Shown here piece after piece: positions 34,276 through 45,572 of a DNA stretch of 64,000 nt. Each line of letters starts with the position of its first letter. Within the stretch, counting starts at the first letter, position 1. The position numbers were made by a program, and so were the translations under genes. Source of the DNA: Zoogloea sp. 1C4 (GTDB lineage: Bacteria; Pseudomonadota; Gammaproteobacteria; Burkholderiales; Rhodocyclaceae); assembly GCF_009469605.1 (NCBI RefSeq), contig NZ_SSXU01000010.1:1-64000 (forward strand). Direction: 5' to 3'. The notes under the pieces were generated by a model that had not been told where the DNA came from, did no database searches, and worked only from the letters and a program-made list of their open reading frames with translations.

Positions 34276-34322
34276 GCCCTGAATCCACCGGCCGGATCGC
34301 TGATCCGGTCGGCCCGGAAATG

Positions 34323-34360
34323 ACAAACCCCGGTTCGCCGCAAGGCGACCGGGGTTTGTT
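34323..34360 (+). terminator. Terminator after first actP
   Basis: A long hairpin: ACAAACCCCGG (34323-34333) with CGCC, loop GCAA (34340-34343), then GGCGA and CCGGGGTTTGT ending 34359, with one bulged T. It closes the plus-strand symporter operon. Confidence 0.75.
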
Positions 34361-34564
34361 GCGTCTACCGGGCGTGGTTTTGCGTGCCTGTCCGGGTTGC
34401 GTGGGCGCGGCTGCATGTCACTTCAACCGCCCCTCCGCGTGGTGGCCGGGGGCCGATGGCGTCCTGCTGCTCCGCGGGCTGCGCCAATCGGCCTCGCTGG
34501 ACAGGCGGCGACGTGTGCGCGCCTGCACTTCGACCGTGTTTGCCGACGATCTCGGTCGCGATGC

Positions 34565-34795
34565 GGCTCATATCGGTCTGGGCGTAGTGATCACTCGCCC
34601 CTGCGTATTCAATATCGACGTCGGTGTATTGATCGCGCGGACGTCGACATCGATGTCTGGTGCCGGCGTGATGAAATGTCGCGCGGTGATATTGATATCC
34701 GGTGCCGGTGCGAAGACCACGCTGCAGGTGGCGTTGATATCTGTCACCCGCGTATTCAATGTCGATGCCGGTGTATTGACCACGCGGGCGCCGAC
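34565..34795. repeat. Degenerate 21-bp tandem array A
   Basis: Eleven successive 21-base windows starting at 34565 keep a shared pattern, best seen in the unit at 34691: ATTGATATCCGG then TGCCGGTGC. The units at 34649 and 34691 match at 16 of 21 positions, 34607 and 34754 at 18 of 21, and 34628 and 34775 at 17 of 21; in these pairs every difference is a transition. Because 21 is divisible by three, open frames here read as seven-residue repeats, for example NTPAS/LNTRVT/DINATCS-type units on the minus strand. Function unknown. Confidence 0.6.
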
Positions 34796-35005
34796 GCCAT
34801 GTTCTCCCGTGTGAGCAAGGTGATTTTTTAGCCTGCGCAATGATTGCGCGGCGGCAGACTGAGGCGAGCGTCCGGCGCAGTGAAAGTCGGCGCCGACGTG
34901 GCGACTGCACCAGCGGCAGGATCGAGGGCCGGCCTTGGAGCGCAGGGTTGGCCGCTGCGCAAACCTTGCTGCGCCGTCTGGCCAGCTCAGGCTGGCGGCG
35001 GTGGA

Positions 35006-35035
35006 CAAAAAAACGGCGCCCTTGCGGGGCGCCGT
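35006..35035 (-). terminator. Terminator of second actP operon
   Basis: Read on the minus strand: stem ACGGCGCCC / GGGCGCCGT (35013-35021 and 35027-35035) followed by a run of T (A at 35006-35013 on the plus strand). It ends the long minus-strand ETF-actP transcript. Confidence 0.85.
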
Positions 35036-35075
35036 GAAAATCTCCTGGGAGGGAGAAGAGAAGACACGCTGTGTA

Positions 35076-35097
35076 GTCGGGCGCCGGAGCGCCCGAC
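35076..35097. repeat. GTCGGGC palindrome, copy 1
   Basis: GTCGGGCGC (35076-35084), loop CGGA, GCGCCCGAC (35089-35097). One of four GTCGGGC-N-GCCCGAC palindromes in gaps of the 35-41 kb region; this one lies five bases past the actP stop. Confidence 0.7.
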
Positions 35098-35102
35098 CGT
35101 GT

Positions 35103-36773
35103 TCAGTGGGAGCTCGCCGAAGCGGCACCGATACCGGTCTGGGAACGGACGTACTGGTCGTCGTAACCCGCCTTGTCGATCTTGGAGCGGGCGCTGGTGT
35201 CGGTCACCGAGAACAGCCAGGTGAAGAAGAAAGCCAGCGGCATCGAGAACAGGGCCGGTTGTTCGTACGGGAAGATCGGCGTGGCATTGCCCAGCACCAC
35301 CACCCACACGGCCTTGGACAGCACCACGAAGCTCACCGCCGAGATCAGGCCGATGAGGCCGCCAAGGAGTGCGCCGCGGGTGGTCAGGCCCCGCCAGTAC
35401 ATCGACAGGATCAGGATCGGGAAGTTGGTCGAGGCGGCAATGCCGAAGGTCAGGCCGACGAGGAAGGCGATGTTCTGCTTCTCGAACATGATGCCCAGCA
35501 GCACGGCAACCACGCCCAGGGCGATGGTGGACAGCTTGGAGACACGCATCTCTTCGGCTTCGCTGGCGGTGCCCTTGCGGATCACACGAGCGTAGATGTC
35601 GTGGGCGATGGAGGAGGCGCCGGCCAGAGCCAGACCGGAAACCACGGCCAGGATGGTGGCGAACGCGACCGCCGACATGAAGCCCAGGAACAGGTTGCCG
35701 CCAACGGCCTTGGACAGGTGCATCACCGGCATGTTGCCGCCGCCGATCAGCTTGCCGCCGATGTTGCCGCCTTCGTAGAAGTCGGGGTTCTGGCCGACGA
35801 TCACGATGGCCATCAGGCCCAGGGCGCACACCACCATGAAGAAGTAGCCGATGCAGCCGCTGGCCACGAACACGCTCTTGCGGGCTTCCTTGGCGTTCGG
35901 CACGGTGAAGAAGCGCATCATGATGTGGGGCAGGCCGGCGGTGCCGAACACGAGACCCAGCGACAGGGACACGGCGGTGATCGGGTCGGCCATCAGCGAG
36001 CCGGTGCCCATGATCTTGATGCCGTCCTTGTGTACTTCAACCGCCTTCTGGGCCGCAGTTTCGAGGCTGAAGCCGAACTGGCTGAGGGACAGGAAGAGCA
36101 GCACGGTGCCGCCGAAGAGCATCAGGCAGGCCTTGATGATCTGCACCCAGGTGGTGGCGATCATGCCGCCGAAGGTGACGTAGATCACCATCAGCACGCC
36201 CACCACGACCACCGCGGTGGCGTAGTCGAGGCCGAACAGCAGCTTGATGAGCTGGCCGGCGCCGACCATCTGCACGATCAGGTAGAAGCACACCACGGTG
36301 AGCGAACCGAAGGCCGCGAAAGTGCGGATGGTGCCCTGCTCGAGGCGGTAGGAGGCGATGTCGGCGAAGGTGAACTTGCCCAGGTTGCGCAGGCGCTCGG
36401 CCATCAGGAACAGGATCACCGGCCAGCCGACGAAGAAGCCGATGGCGTAGATGAAGCCGTCGAGGCCCTTGGCGAAGGTCATCGCCGAGAGGCCCAGCAG
36501 GGTGGCGGCGGACATGTAGTCGCCGGCAATCGCGAGGCCGTTCTGGAAGCCGGTGATGCCGCCGCCGGCGGTGTAGAAGTCGGCGGTGGATTTGGTCCGG
36601 CTGGCGGCCCAGTAGGTGATGCCCATGGTGGCCACCACGAAGATGAAGAACATCCCGATGGCGGTCAGGTTGAGGGGCTGCTTCTGGGCTGCGCCCATGG
36701 CGTCGGCGGCCAGCGCTGCGCCACCGACGAGGGTGGCCGCGAGGGCGGCGAGGAGGTGTTTGCGCTGGATCAC
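35103..36773 (-). CDS. actP: ActP-type cation/organic acid symporter, short form
   Basis: A 556-residue paralogue of the symporter at 32506-34275, with the same hallmark [25 protein letters not shown] and [25 protein letters not shown] but without the Ala-rich insertion. Signal-like N-terminus ending ALAADA, then about 13 membrane segments. The start is GTG at 36771-36773, overlapping the DUF485 stop (GTGA). It is downstream of etfBA, acyl-CoA dehydrogenase and ETF-QO genes on the same strand, which suggests that it imports a short organic acid for that pathway. Confidence 0.9.
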   Translation of the reverse strand: MIQRKHLLAALAATLVGGAALAADAMGAAQKQPLNLTAIGMFFIFVVATMGITYWAASRTKSTADFYTAGGGITGFQNGLAIAGDYMSAATLLGLSAMTFAKGLDGFIYAIGFFVGWPVILFLMAERLRNLGKFTFADIASYRLEQGTIRTFAAFGSLTVVCFYLIVQMVGAGQLIKLLFGLDYATAVVVVGVLMVIYVTFGGMIATTWVQIIKACLMLFGGTVLLFLSLSQFGFSLETAAQKAVEVHKDGIKIMGTGSLMADPITAVSLSLGLVFGTAGLPHIMMRFFTVPNAKEARKSVFVASGCIGYFFMVVCALGLMAIVIVGQNPDFYEGGNIGGKLIGGGNMPVMHLSKAVGGNLFLGFMSAVAFATILAVVSGLALAGASSIAHDIYARVIRKGTASEAEEMRVSKLSTIALGVVAVLLGIMFEKQNIAFLVGLTFGIAASTNFPILILSMYWRGLTTRGALLGGLIGLISAVSFVVLSKAVWVVVLGNATPIFPYEQPALFSMPLAFFFTWLFSVTDTSARSKIDKAGYDDQYVRSQTGIGAASASSH

Positions 36774-37081
36774 TTGGTGGCCTCCCGGACGATCTCGTTG
36801 TTGATGGTGTCGAACTCGCCGTTGGAGCGGTTGACGAACCAGCCGGTCAGCAGCCAGGAGCCGATGATGATGGCGGCGCCGATGGGCACGCCGATGGTCA
36901 GGGTCGAGCCGGTCGAGATGGGGGTGCGCATGACCTCGGGCGCGAAGGCGACGATCATCATCATCCCGTAGTAGCTGGCCATCACGATGGCGGTGAGGAG
37001 CAGCGCAAAACGACTGCGCTTTCCTTCGAGTTCGGCGAACTTGGGGTTCGCACGGACCTTCTTGTAGATGTCTGCCGACAT
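36770..37081 (-). CDS. DUF485 small membrane protein (second copy)
   Basis: A 103-residue two-helix inner-membrane protein paired with the short ActP. Helices at about 28-48 ([20 protein letters not shown]) and 63-83; family end [14 protein letters not shown]. It is the partner of the symporter, as with the pair at 32 kb, and the two paralogue pairs lie tail to tail. A GGAGGAAT ribosome site precedes the ATG. The gap to the upstream ETF-QO gene is 90 bases with no terminator seen. Confidence 0.92.
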   Translation of the reverse strand: MSADIYKKVRANPKFAELEGKRSRFALLLTAIVMASYYGMMMIVAFAPEVMRTPISTGSTLTIGVPIGAAIIIGSWLLTGWFVNRSNGEFDTINNEIVREATK

Positions 37082-37171
37082 GATTCCTCCTTGAATTCGG
37101 CGGGTTTTTCAGGTTGTGGTTGTTGTTACGGGGTGAGTGCTGTTCTCCCCCGGTCTTGCCGTGGTTATTGC

Positions 37172-38803
37172 TTACATGTTCGGGTAGTTGGGCCCGCCGC
37201 CACCTTCAGGCACGGCCCAGTTGATGTTCTGGGTCGGGTCCTTGATGTCGCAGGTCTTGCAGTGCAGGCAGTTCTGGGCGTTGATCTGCATGCGCGGGCC
37301 GCTCGGGTCTTCGACGATTTCGTACACACCGGCCGGGCAGTAGCGGGTCTCGGGTGCGGCGTAGAGGGCGAGGTTCACGCTCACCGGCACCGAGGCGTCC
37401 TTCAGGCGCAGGTGGCAGGGCTGCTCTTCCACGTGGTTGGTGGCCGAGATGAACACCGACGAGAGGCGGTCGAAGCTGATCTTGCCGTCAGGCTTGGGAT
37501 AGACGATCGGCTGGCAGTCGGCGGCCTTCTTGAGCTGGGTGTGGTCGTCGTGGTGACGCAGCGTCCACGGGGCGCGGCCCTTGAGCAGGAAGGTGTCGAT
37601 GGCGCTGTAGGCGATGCCGCCCCACAGGCCCCAGCGGAAGCTCGGGCGGATGTTGCGCACGGTGTACAGCTCGTCCCACAGCCAGCTCTGCTTGAGCTGT
37701 TCGGGGTAGGCGATGCACTCGGTGCCGGTCTGGCCCTCGAAGGTGAGGTGGGCGAACAGGGCGTCGGCGGCCACGATGCCGGACTTCATCGCCATGTGGG
37801 TGCCCTTGACCTTGGGCACGTTGAGGAAGCCGGCGGTGTCACCGATCAGCACGCCACCCGGGAAGGACAGCTTGGGCAGCGACTGGAAGCCGCCTTCGTT
37901 GAGCGCCCGCGCGCCGTAGGCGATGCGCCGCCCGCCTTCGAAGACCTTGCGGACCTCCGGGTGGGTCTTGAAGCGCTGGAACTCCTCGTAGGGCGACAGG
38001 TAGGGATTGCTGTAATCCAGGCCGACCACGAAGCCGACGGCTACCTGATTGTTCTCCAGGTGATACAGGAAGGAGCCGCCGTAAACGTCGGTGGACACCG
38101 GCCAGCCCACGGTGTGCATGGTGAGGCCGGGCTTGTGCACCTCGGGGCGCACTTCCCACAGTTCCTTGATGCCGATGCCGTAGGTCTGCGGATCGGCGCC
38201 GTCGCGCAGGCGGAAGCGCTCGAACAGGCCCTTGGTGAGGGAGCCACGGCAGCCTTCGGAGAAGACGGTCTGGCGGGCGTGGAGCTCGATGCCCTGCTGG
38301 TAGTTGGGGCCGGGTTCGCCGTTGCGCTCGACGCCCATGTCGCCGGTGGCGATACCCTTCACCGAGCCGTCGTCGTGGTACAGCACCTCGGCGGCGGCAA
38401 AGCCCGGGTAGATCTCGACGCCGAGTTCTTCGGCCTGCTGGCCCAGCCAGCGCACCACGTTGCCCAGGCTGACGATGTAGTTGCCCTCGTTGTGCATCTG
38501 GGGCGGCGTGGGCAGCTTGTAGGCCTTCTCGGTGGACAGGAAGTAGAAGTGATCTTCGGTGACCGGGGTGTTGAGGGGCGCGCCGCGCTCCTTCCAGTCG
38601 GGGAACAGCTCGGCCAGCGCGCGAGGCTCGATGACGGCACCGGAGAGGATGTGCGCGCCCACTTCGGAGCCCTTTTCGACGACGCACACCGAAAGCTCCT
38701 TGCCGGCCTTCTCGGCCTGCTGCTTCAGGCGGATCGCGGCGGCCAGGCCAGAGGGGCCGGCGCCGACGATCACCACGTCGTATTCCATCGCTTCACGCGT
38801 CAT
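37172..38803 (-). CDS. Electron transfer flavoprotein-ubiquinone oxidoreductase
   Basis: A 543-residue membrane-associated flavoprotein that takes electrons from ETF and reduces ubiquinone. The N-terminal FAD loop is [19 protein letters not shown]. The C-terminal [4Fe-4S] ferredoxin-like part has YCPAGVYEI and [19 protein letters not shown]. Length is typical (about 540-560). An ATG five codons downstream (38788) is an alternative start. It lies between the acyl-CoA dehydrogenase and the DUF485-actP pair, completing the path from acyl-CoA to quinone. Confidence 0.96.
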   Translation of the reverse strand: MTREAMEYDVVIVGAGPSGLAAAIRLKQQAEKAGKELSVCVVEKGSEVGAHILSGAVIEPRALAELFPDWKERGAPLNTPVTEDHFYFLSTEKAYKLPTPPQMHNEGNYIVSLGNVVRWLGQQAEELGVEIYPGFAAAEVLYHDDGSVKGIATGDMGVERNGEPGPNYQQGIELHARQTVFSEGCRGSLTKGLFERFRLRDGADPQTYGIGIKELWEVRPEVHKPGLTMHTVGWPVSTDVYGGSFLYHLENNQVAVGFVVGLDYSNPYLSPYEEFQRFKTHPEVRKVFEGGRRIAYGARALNEGGFQSLPKLSFPGGVLIGDTAGFLNVPKVKGTHMAMKSGIVAADALFAHLTFEGQTGTECIAYPEQLKQSWLWDELYTVRNIRPSFRWGLWGGIAYSAIDTFLLKGRAPWTLRHHDDHTQLKKAADCQPIVYPKPDGKISFDRLSSVFISATNHVEEQPCHLRLKDASVPVSVNLALYAAPETRYCPAGVYEIVEDPSGPRMQINAQNCLHCKTCDIKDPTQNINWAVPEGGGGPNYPNM

Positions 38804-38831
38804 TACAGCTCTCCGGAGGGTTCGCTTGCTG

Positions 38832-38849
38832 GTCGGGCGTCAGCCCGAC
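38832..38849. repeat. GTCGGGC palindrome, copy 2
   Basis: GTCGGGC (38832-38838), loop GTCA, GCCCGAC (38843-38849), in the gap between ETF-QO and acyl-CoA dehydrogenase. A second GC-rich hairpin, CCGGGCCGCG (38868-38877) with CGCGGCCCGG (38886-38895), follows directly. Confidence 0.7.
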
Positions 38850-38908
38850 AAAAGGATGTCTGGGGTGCCGGGCCGCGACGTGCGCCGCGGCCCGGTACCG
38901 GTTGGGGC

Positions 38909-40699
<1,791 letters not shown>

Positions 40700-40746
40700 G
40701 GTTGTTCCTTGCGAATTCGGTTGAGTGCGGCGTCGGCGTGGCGCAG

Positions 40747-40764
40747 GTCGGGCCTTCGCCCGAC
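40747..40764. repeat. GTCGGGC palindrome, copy 3
   Basis: GTCGGGC (40747-40753), loop CTTC, GCCCGAC (40758-40764), in the etfA-acyl-CoA dehydrogenase gap. Confidence 0.7.
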
Positions 40765-40791
40765 GCCGTTGCTTCGATCAGATTCCGGGGT

Positions 40792-40809
40792 GTCGGGCAA
40801 ACGCCCGAC
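40792..40809. repeat. GTCGGGC palindrome, copy 4
   Basis: GTCGGGC (40792-40798), loop AAAC, GCCCGAC (40803-40809), 28 bases from copy 3 and just past the etfA stop. Two copies in one gap may act together as an RNA-stabilising or transcription-attenuating structure. Confidence 0.7.
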
Positions 40810-40815
40810 GCACGA

Positions 40816-41751
40816 TCAGAGGGCGGAAACCAGCTGCGGCACGGTCTCGAACAGATCGGCCACGAGCCCGTAGTCGGCCACCTGGAAGATCGGTGCTTCG
40901 GGGTCCTTGTTGATCGCCACGATCACCTTGGAATCCTTCATGCCCGCCAGGTGCTGGATGGCGCCGGAGATGCCGACCGCCACGTACAGCTGCGGGGCGA
41001 CGATCTTGCCGGTCTGGCCGACCTGGTAATCGTTGGGCACGAAGCCCGCATCCACCGCGGCGCGGGAGGCGCCCATGGCGGCGCCGAGCTTGTCGGCGAG
41101 AGGTTCGAGCACGGCGCGGTAGTTGTCGCCGCTGCCGAGGCCCCGGCCGCCCGAGACGATGATCTTGGCGGCGCCCAGCTCGGGGCGGGCCGACTTGGTG
41201 AGCTCGCGGCCGACCAGCTTGCTCTGGGCCAGATCCGGGCCGGCGGCGATGGCTTCGACCGTCGCACTGCCACCGGTGCCGACGGCGTCGAAGGCGGTGG
41301 TGCGCACGGTGATGACCTTCACCGGATCGGCCGACTTGACGGTGGCCCGCGCGTTGCCGGCGTAGATCGGACGCACGAAAGTGTCGGCCGATTCGACGGC
41401 GGTGATGTCGGAAATCTGGGCGACATCCAGCAGCGCGGCGACGCGCGGCAGGACGTTTTTGCCGAAGGTGGTGGCGGGGGCGAGCACGTGGCTGTAGCCA
41501 CCGGCCTTGACCACGTCGACCAGCAGCGCGGCGAGATTCTCGGCGCCTTGTTCGGCGTAGGCGGCGGCATCGGCCACCTTGACCTTGGCGACACCGGTGA
41601 GCTTGGCGGCGGCTTCGGCGGCGGCGCCGCAGTTGCTGCCGGCAACCAGCACTTCGATGTCGGCGCCCAGTTTGGCGGCGGCGGAAACGGTGTTGAGGGT
41701 GGCGGCCTTCAGGCCGACGTTGTCGTGTTCGGCGATGACGAGGATGGGCAT
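40816..41751 (-). CDS. etfA: Electron transfer flavoprotein alpha subunit
   Basis: A 311-residue subunit of the FAD/AMP-containing ETF heterodimer that accepts electrons from acyl-CoA dehydrogenases. The C-terminal FAD domain shows [15 protein letters not shown] and [35 protein letters not shown], the family signature, and closes with [12 protein letters not shown]. It follows etfB by 28 bases. Confidence 0.97.
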   Translation of the reverse strand: MPILVIAEHDNVGLKAATLNTVSAAAKLGADIEVLVAGSNCGAAAEAAAKLTGVAKVKVADAAAYAEQGAENLAALLVDVVKAGGYSHVLAPATTFGKNVLPRVAALLDVAQISDITAVESADTFVRPIYAGNARATVKSADPVKVITVRTTAFDAVGTGGSATVEAIAAGPDLAQSKLVGRELTKSARPELGAAKIIVSGGRGLGSGDNYRAVLEPLADKLGAAMGASRAAVDAGFVPNDYQVGQTGKIVAPQLYVAVGISGAIQHLAGMKDSKVIVAINKDPEAPIFQVADYGLVADLFETVPQLVSAL

Positions 41752-41779
41752 GTTCTTTGTCTCCGTGTTCTTCAGGCGC

Positions 41780-42529
41780 TTACAGCACCTTGGCTTCGTT
41801 CTTGAGCTTGTCGACCAGCTGGGCCACGTCGGCCACCTTGATGCCGGCGCTGCGGGCGGCGGGCTCGACCACCTTGAGGGTGGTGAGGCGCGGGGTCACA
41901 TCCACGCCCAGATCGGCCGGCTTGACGGTGTCGAGCGGCTTCTTCTTGGCCTTCATGATGTTGGGCAGCGTGGCGTAGCGCGGCTCGTTCAGGCGCAGGT
42001 CGGTGGTGACGACGGCGGGCAGGGGGAGGGAGAGGGTTTCAAGCCCGCCGTCGATCTCGCGGGTGACGCGCACGCCGTCGCCGGCTACTTCGACCTTGGA
42101 GGCGAAGGTGGCCTGGGGCCAGCCCAGGAGCGCGGCGAGCATCTGGCCGGTCTGGTTGGAGTCGTCGTCAATGGCCTGCTTGCCAAGGATTACCAGCGTG
42201 GGCTGTTCCTTGTCGACGAGGGCCTTGAGCAGCTTGGCCACGGCCAGGGGCTGCAGGTCGGCGTCGGATTCGACGAGGATGCCCCGGTCGGCGCCGATGG
42301 CCATGGCGGTGCGCAGGGTTTCCTGGCACTGGGTGACACCGGCGGAGACGGCCACCACTTCGGTGGCAGTGCCGGCTTCCTTCAGGCGCACGGCTTCTTC
42401 AACGGCGATCTCGTCGAAGGGATTCATGGCCATCTTGACGTTGGCCAGCTCGACGCCGCTCTGGTCGGCCTTGACGCGGATCTTGACGTTGTAATCGACG
42501 ACCCGCTTGATGGGTACGAGAATCTTCAT
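41780..42529 (-). CDS. etfB: Electron transfer flavoprotein beta subunit
   Basis: A 249-residue ETF beta subunit. [19 protein letters not shown], the N-terminal family start, sets the start codon at 42529. [21 protein letters not shown] and [31 protein letters not shown] are the AMP/FAD-binding blocks. An open extension upstream is not used because homologues start here. First gene of the etfB-etfA-acd-etfQO-DUF485-actP series. Confidence 0.97.
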   Translation of the reverse strand: MKILVPIKRVVDYNVKIRVKADQSGVELANVKMAMNPFDEIAVEEAVRLKEAGTATEVVAVSAGVTQCQETLRTAMAIGADRGILVESDADLQPLAVAKLLKALVDKEQPTLVILGKQAIDDDSNQTGQMLAALLGWPQATFASKVEVAGDGVRVTREIDGGLETLSLPLPAVVTTDLRLNEPRYATLPNIMKAKKKPLDTVKPADLGVDVTPRLTTLKVVEPAARSAGIKVADVAQLVDKLKNEAKVL

Positions 42530-42615
42530 GGGAACCTGTCTCCGTTCTTGTGCTTGCGCGCTCGCGCTGAATCTCCTGGCCGGACTGCCGAGGATCGGAC
42601 GGAAGGTTCGCAAAC

Positions 42616-42632
42616 AAACTTGTCGGAAGTTT
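42616..42632. promoter_or_regulatory. Inverted repeat upstream of etfB
   Basis: AAACTT (42616-42621) and AAGTTT (42627-42632) are perfect inverted arms around GTCGG, about 90 bases upstream of the etfB ATG and in the gap shared with the divergent kinase gene. It is a possible operator; I cannot assign a regulator. Confidence 0.35.
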
Positions 42633-42718
42633 CGTGAAAATGTACTCAATCATGTCTGGTGCTTCGGGGCGGCCGGACGCTGGCTAGAATCAGTGAAAGT
42701 GATTGAAGTGGAGCAGCG

Positions 42719-44779
42719 ATGAGCGGGCAGCAGATGGATGGGGGAAACGATCGGGGCGCCGACACGCCGCCGTCCTTCGACCGGCGTTACCGGGAGATGC
42801 TGGGCGCGGGGCTGGATCTCCTCGACCAGGGCGTCACGGTGTTCGACGAGGAGTTGCGGATGGTCGCGTGGAACACGACCTTCCTGCGCCTGCTCGACTT
42901 TCCCGAGTCGCTGGCGAAGCCCGGCGTCAATTTCGAGGATTTCATCCGCTACAACGCCGAGCGCGGCGACTACGGCCCGGGCGATCCGGCGGCTCAGGTG
43001 GCCGAGCGGGTGGCCCGCGCCCGCAGCTTCCAGCCCCACGTCACCGAACGGGTGCGGCCCAACGGGCAGATCCTGTCGATCCGCGGCTTTCCGCTGCCCC
43101 ACCAGGGCTTCATCACCGTCTATACCGACATCACCGGCCAGCGCCACAGCCAGGAGCAGATCGCCCGCCACCAGGCCGAGCTGGAAGAGCACATCCGCCT
43201 GCGCACCGACGCGCTGACCCGCGCCAACGCCGAGCTCACCGCGGCCATCGAATCCAACAAGGCGATCACCGGCGCGCTGCGCCGCAGCGAGCAGCGCCTG
43301 CGCGAGATCACCGACGCGATCCCGGCGGCGGTGGCGTATTTCGACCACGACTGGACCTACCGCTACGCCAACAAGGGCTACGCCGAATGGTTCGGCTGGT
43401 CGGCCAGCGAGGTCGAGGGTCGGCAGATCCGCGACGTGGTCGGGCAGGAGGTCTTCGCCATCGTCTCGCCCTATGTATCCCGGGCGCTGGCGGGCGAGCG
43501 GGTGTCGTACGAATACACCCTCACCGGCCGCGACGGCACGCCGGCCCAGGCCCGCAGCACCCTGGTGCCCGACATCGCCGACGGCGAGGTGATCGGCTGC
43601 TACGTGCATTCGGTGGATGTCACCGAGAGCCGCCGCACCCAGGCGGCGCTGGCCCAGGCCCAGAAGATGGAAGCCATCGGCCAGCTCACTGGCGGCCTCG
43701 CCCACGACTTCAACAACATGCTGACGGTGGTGATCGGCAACCTGGTGGCCCTGAAGGAAAACCACCCCAACGACCCGCTCACCGAGAACTTCGTCGAGCC
43801 CGCGATGCAGGCCGCCAACCGGGGCGCCGAGCTGATCCGCCGGCTGCTGGGTTTTGCCCGCCGCCAGCCGCTGGAGCCGCGCCCGGTGGAGGTGAACGAG
43901 CTGATCCTGGGCATGTCGAAGCTGATCCGCCGCTCTCTGCCGGGCACCATCGCAGTGAGCACCGCGAGCCGCGAGCCGTGCCTGGTGGCGATGGTCGATG
44001 CCCACCAGCTCGAAAACGCGCTCCTCAACCTCGCCCTCAACGCCCGCGACGCGATGCCCAACGGTGGCGAGCTGCGCATCGAATCCTCGCTGGAGCACCT
44101 CAACGTGCACGCCGCGGCGGATCTCGAAGTGCCTCCCGGCGACTACGTGCAGATCGCCGTCACCGACAACGGCATGGGCATGGACGGCAGCACCCTGGCG
44201 CGGGTCTTCGAGCCCTTCTTCACCACCAAGCAGTTCGGCATGGGCAGCGGGCTTGGGATGTCGATGGTGTATGGCTTCGTCAAGCAGTCGGGCGGCGGGG
44301 TGCGCATCCGCAGCCGGCAGGCGCGGGGCACCACGGTGGCGCTTCTGCTGCCGCGGCTGGCCGAGGCCGAGGAGGTCGAAGCCCTGCCGGTGGGGCATGA
44401 GGTGGCCGAGACCGATCTCGCCGGCAAGCTGGTGCTGCTCGCCGAGGACGACGTGGACGTGCGCACCGTGGTGCGCATGCAGCTCTCGGAGCTGGGCTGC
44501 GCGGTGGTCGAGGCCGAGAACGGCGCCGAGGCCGCCGACATGGTCGAGAACATCCCGGCCATCGCGCTGGTGATCTCCGACGTGGTGATGCCCGGCGCGA
44601 TGGATGGCCGGGCGCTGGCGCGTTTCGTGCGGCGTTTCCGGCCCGATCTGCCGGTGGTGCTGATGAGCGGCTTCGCCGAATCCCAGCACGAGCTGGGCAT
44701 GGACGGTGATCTGCCGCTCCTCGCCAAGCCTTTCTCGCGGGACAAGCTGCTGGCTGCCTTGCGTCCGCTCGCGGCTTGA
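42719..44779 (+). CDS. Hybrid sensor histidine kinase with two PAS domains and a receiver
   Basis: A 686-residue soluble kinase. PAS-7-type domain (about 25-140), coiled coil (145-185), second PAS (about 190-305), HisKA with phosphorylated His329 in GGLAHDFNNMLT, ATPase domain with N box LNLALNARDAMPNGG and G boxes VTDNGMGMD and GMGSGLGMSM, then a receiver domain (about 560-684) with ISDVVMPG. No membrane segment, so the signal is cytoplasmic. The receiver makes it a hybrid kinase. It is followed 16 bases later by an OmpR-type regulator, probably its output partner. Confidence 0.93.
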   Translation: MSGQQMDGGNDRGADTPPSFDRRYREMLGAGLDLLDQGVTVFDEELRMVAWNTTFLRLLDFPESLAKPGVNFEDFIRYNAERGDYGPGDPAAQVAERVARARSFQPHVTERVRPNGQILSIRGFPLPHQGFITVYTDITGQRHSQEQIARHQAELEEHIRLRTDALTRANAELTAAIESNKAITGALRRSEQRLREITDAIPAAVAYFDHDWTYRYANKGYAEWFGWSASEVEGRQIRDVVGQEVFAIVSPYVSRALAGERVSYEYTLTGRDGTPAQARSTLVPDIADGEVIGCYVHSVDVTESRRTQAALAQAQKMEAIGQLTGGLAHDFNNMLTVVIGNLVALKENHPNDPLTENFVEPAMQAANRGAELIRRLLGFARRQPLEPRPVEVNELILGMSKLIRRSLPGTIAVSTASREPCLVAMVDAHQLENALLNLALNARDAMPNGGELRIESSLEHLNVHAAADLEVPPGDYVQIAVTDNGMGMDGSTLARVFEPFFTTKQFGMGSGLGMSMVYGFVKQSGGGVRIRSRQARGTTVALLLPRLAEAEEVEALPVGHEVAETDLAGKLVLLAEDDVDVRTVVRMQLSELGCAVVEAENGAEAADMVENIPAIALVISDVVMPGAMDGRALARFVRRFRPDLPVVLMSGFAESQHELGMDGDLPLLAKPFSRDKLLAALRPLAA

Positions 44780-44795
44780 GCCAAGCTTCGCTGCC

Positions 44796-45515
44796 ATGGC
44801 CCAGACCCGCAAACCCGAGCTGATCTACGTCGTCGAGGATGAGGCGGCCATCGCGCGCCTGATCGCCGACACCCTCGAGAAGTTCAGCTACCGCACCGAG
44901 CTGTTCCGCACCGCGGAGGCCTTCTTCCACGGGCTGCGCCATCAGGTGCCGGATCTGGTGGTGCTCGATCTGGGCCTGCCCGACATGGACGGCATGGCGG
45001 TGCTCCAGCAGCTGCGCCGCAAGCACACCTGTGGCCTGCTGGTGGTCACCGGCCGGGCCGACACCCATGACCGGGTAATGGGGCTGGAGCTCGGCGCCGA
45101 CGACTACGTGGTCAAGCCCTTCGAGCCCCGCGAGCTGATCGCCCGGGTGCGCTCGATCCTGCGCCGCTATCCGGGGCAGGTCACCCTGCCGGCCGATCCG
45201 GCCCAGCGGATCGCCGAGTTTGCCGGCTGGCGTTTCGAGCCGGGCAGCAACACCCTGGTCAGCCCCGGCGGCCAGCAGGAAACCCTCAGCACCGCCGAGG
45301 CCCAGCTGCTCGGCGTGCTGCTGGCCCATCCCAACCACATCCTGACCCGCGAGCAGCTGCTCGAAGGGCGCGACGTGTCGGCGCTGGATCGCAGCATCGA
45401 TCTGCGCATCTCGCGCCTGCGTCGGCGTTTCGAGGAAAACCCCCAGCACGCCAAGCTCATCAAGACGGTGTACGGCGCCGGCTACCTGCTGGCGGCCACG
45501 GTCACCTGGACTTAG
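44796..45515 (+). CDS. OmpR-family response regulator
   Basis: A 239-residue response regulator: receiver domain (about 8-122) with Asp58 in VVLDLGLPDMDG and the conserved Lys of YVVKPFEPREL, then a winged-helix DNA-binding domain (about 140-236) ending ISRLRRRFEENPQHAKLIKTVYGAGYLLAA. It is cotranscribed with the hybrid kinase. Target genes unknown. Confidence 0.95.
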   Translation: MAQTRKPELIYVVEDEAAIARLIADTLEKFSYRTELFRTAEAFFHGLRHQVPDLVVLDLGLPDMDGMAVLQQLRRKHTCGLLVVTGRADTHDRVMGLELGADDYVVKPFEPRELIARVRSILRRYPGQVTLPADPAQRIAEFAGWRFEPGSNTLVSPGGQQETLSTAEAQLLGVLLAHPNHILTREQLLEGRDVSALDRSIDLRISRLRRRFEENPQHAKLIKTVYGAGYLLAATVTWT

Positions 45516-45564
45516 GCGCACAACGGGCCGGATCGCCTCGCGGCAGATCCGGCCCGTTGTGCGC
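45516..45564. terminator. Long perfect hairpin after the response regulator
   Basis: A 19-bp perfect stem, with arms at 45516-45534 (GCGCACAACGGGCCGGATC) and 45546-45564, and an 11-base loop. There is no T tract on either side. It sits between two convergent genes and probably ends both transcripts by structure alone or blocks exonucleases. Confidence 0.6.
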
Positions 45565-45572
45565 GCCGGGAT

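Larger units (their letters stand above)
34276..35102. other. Gene-free region between convergent actP paralogues
   Basis: About 830 bases with no recognisable gene. Contents in order: terminator of the first actP (34323-34360); a degenerate 21-bp-period array (34565-34795); unassigned GC-rich sequence; the minus-strand terminator of the second actP (35006-35035); and a GTCGGGC palindrome (35076-35097). Open frames exist on both strands across it, but none resembles a known protein. Confidence 0.6.

Noticed and set aside
34935-36971. Plus-strand frame opposite the second actP, rich in His, Glu and Gly
   Set aside because: Shadow of the symporter gene; the symporter has clear motifs and a partner gene.
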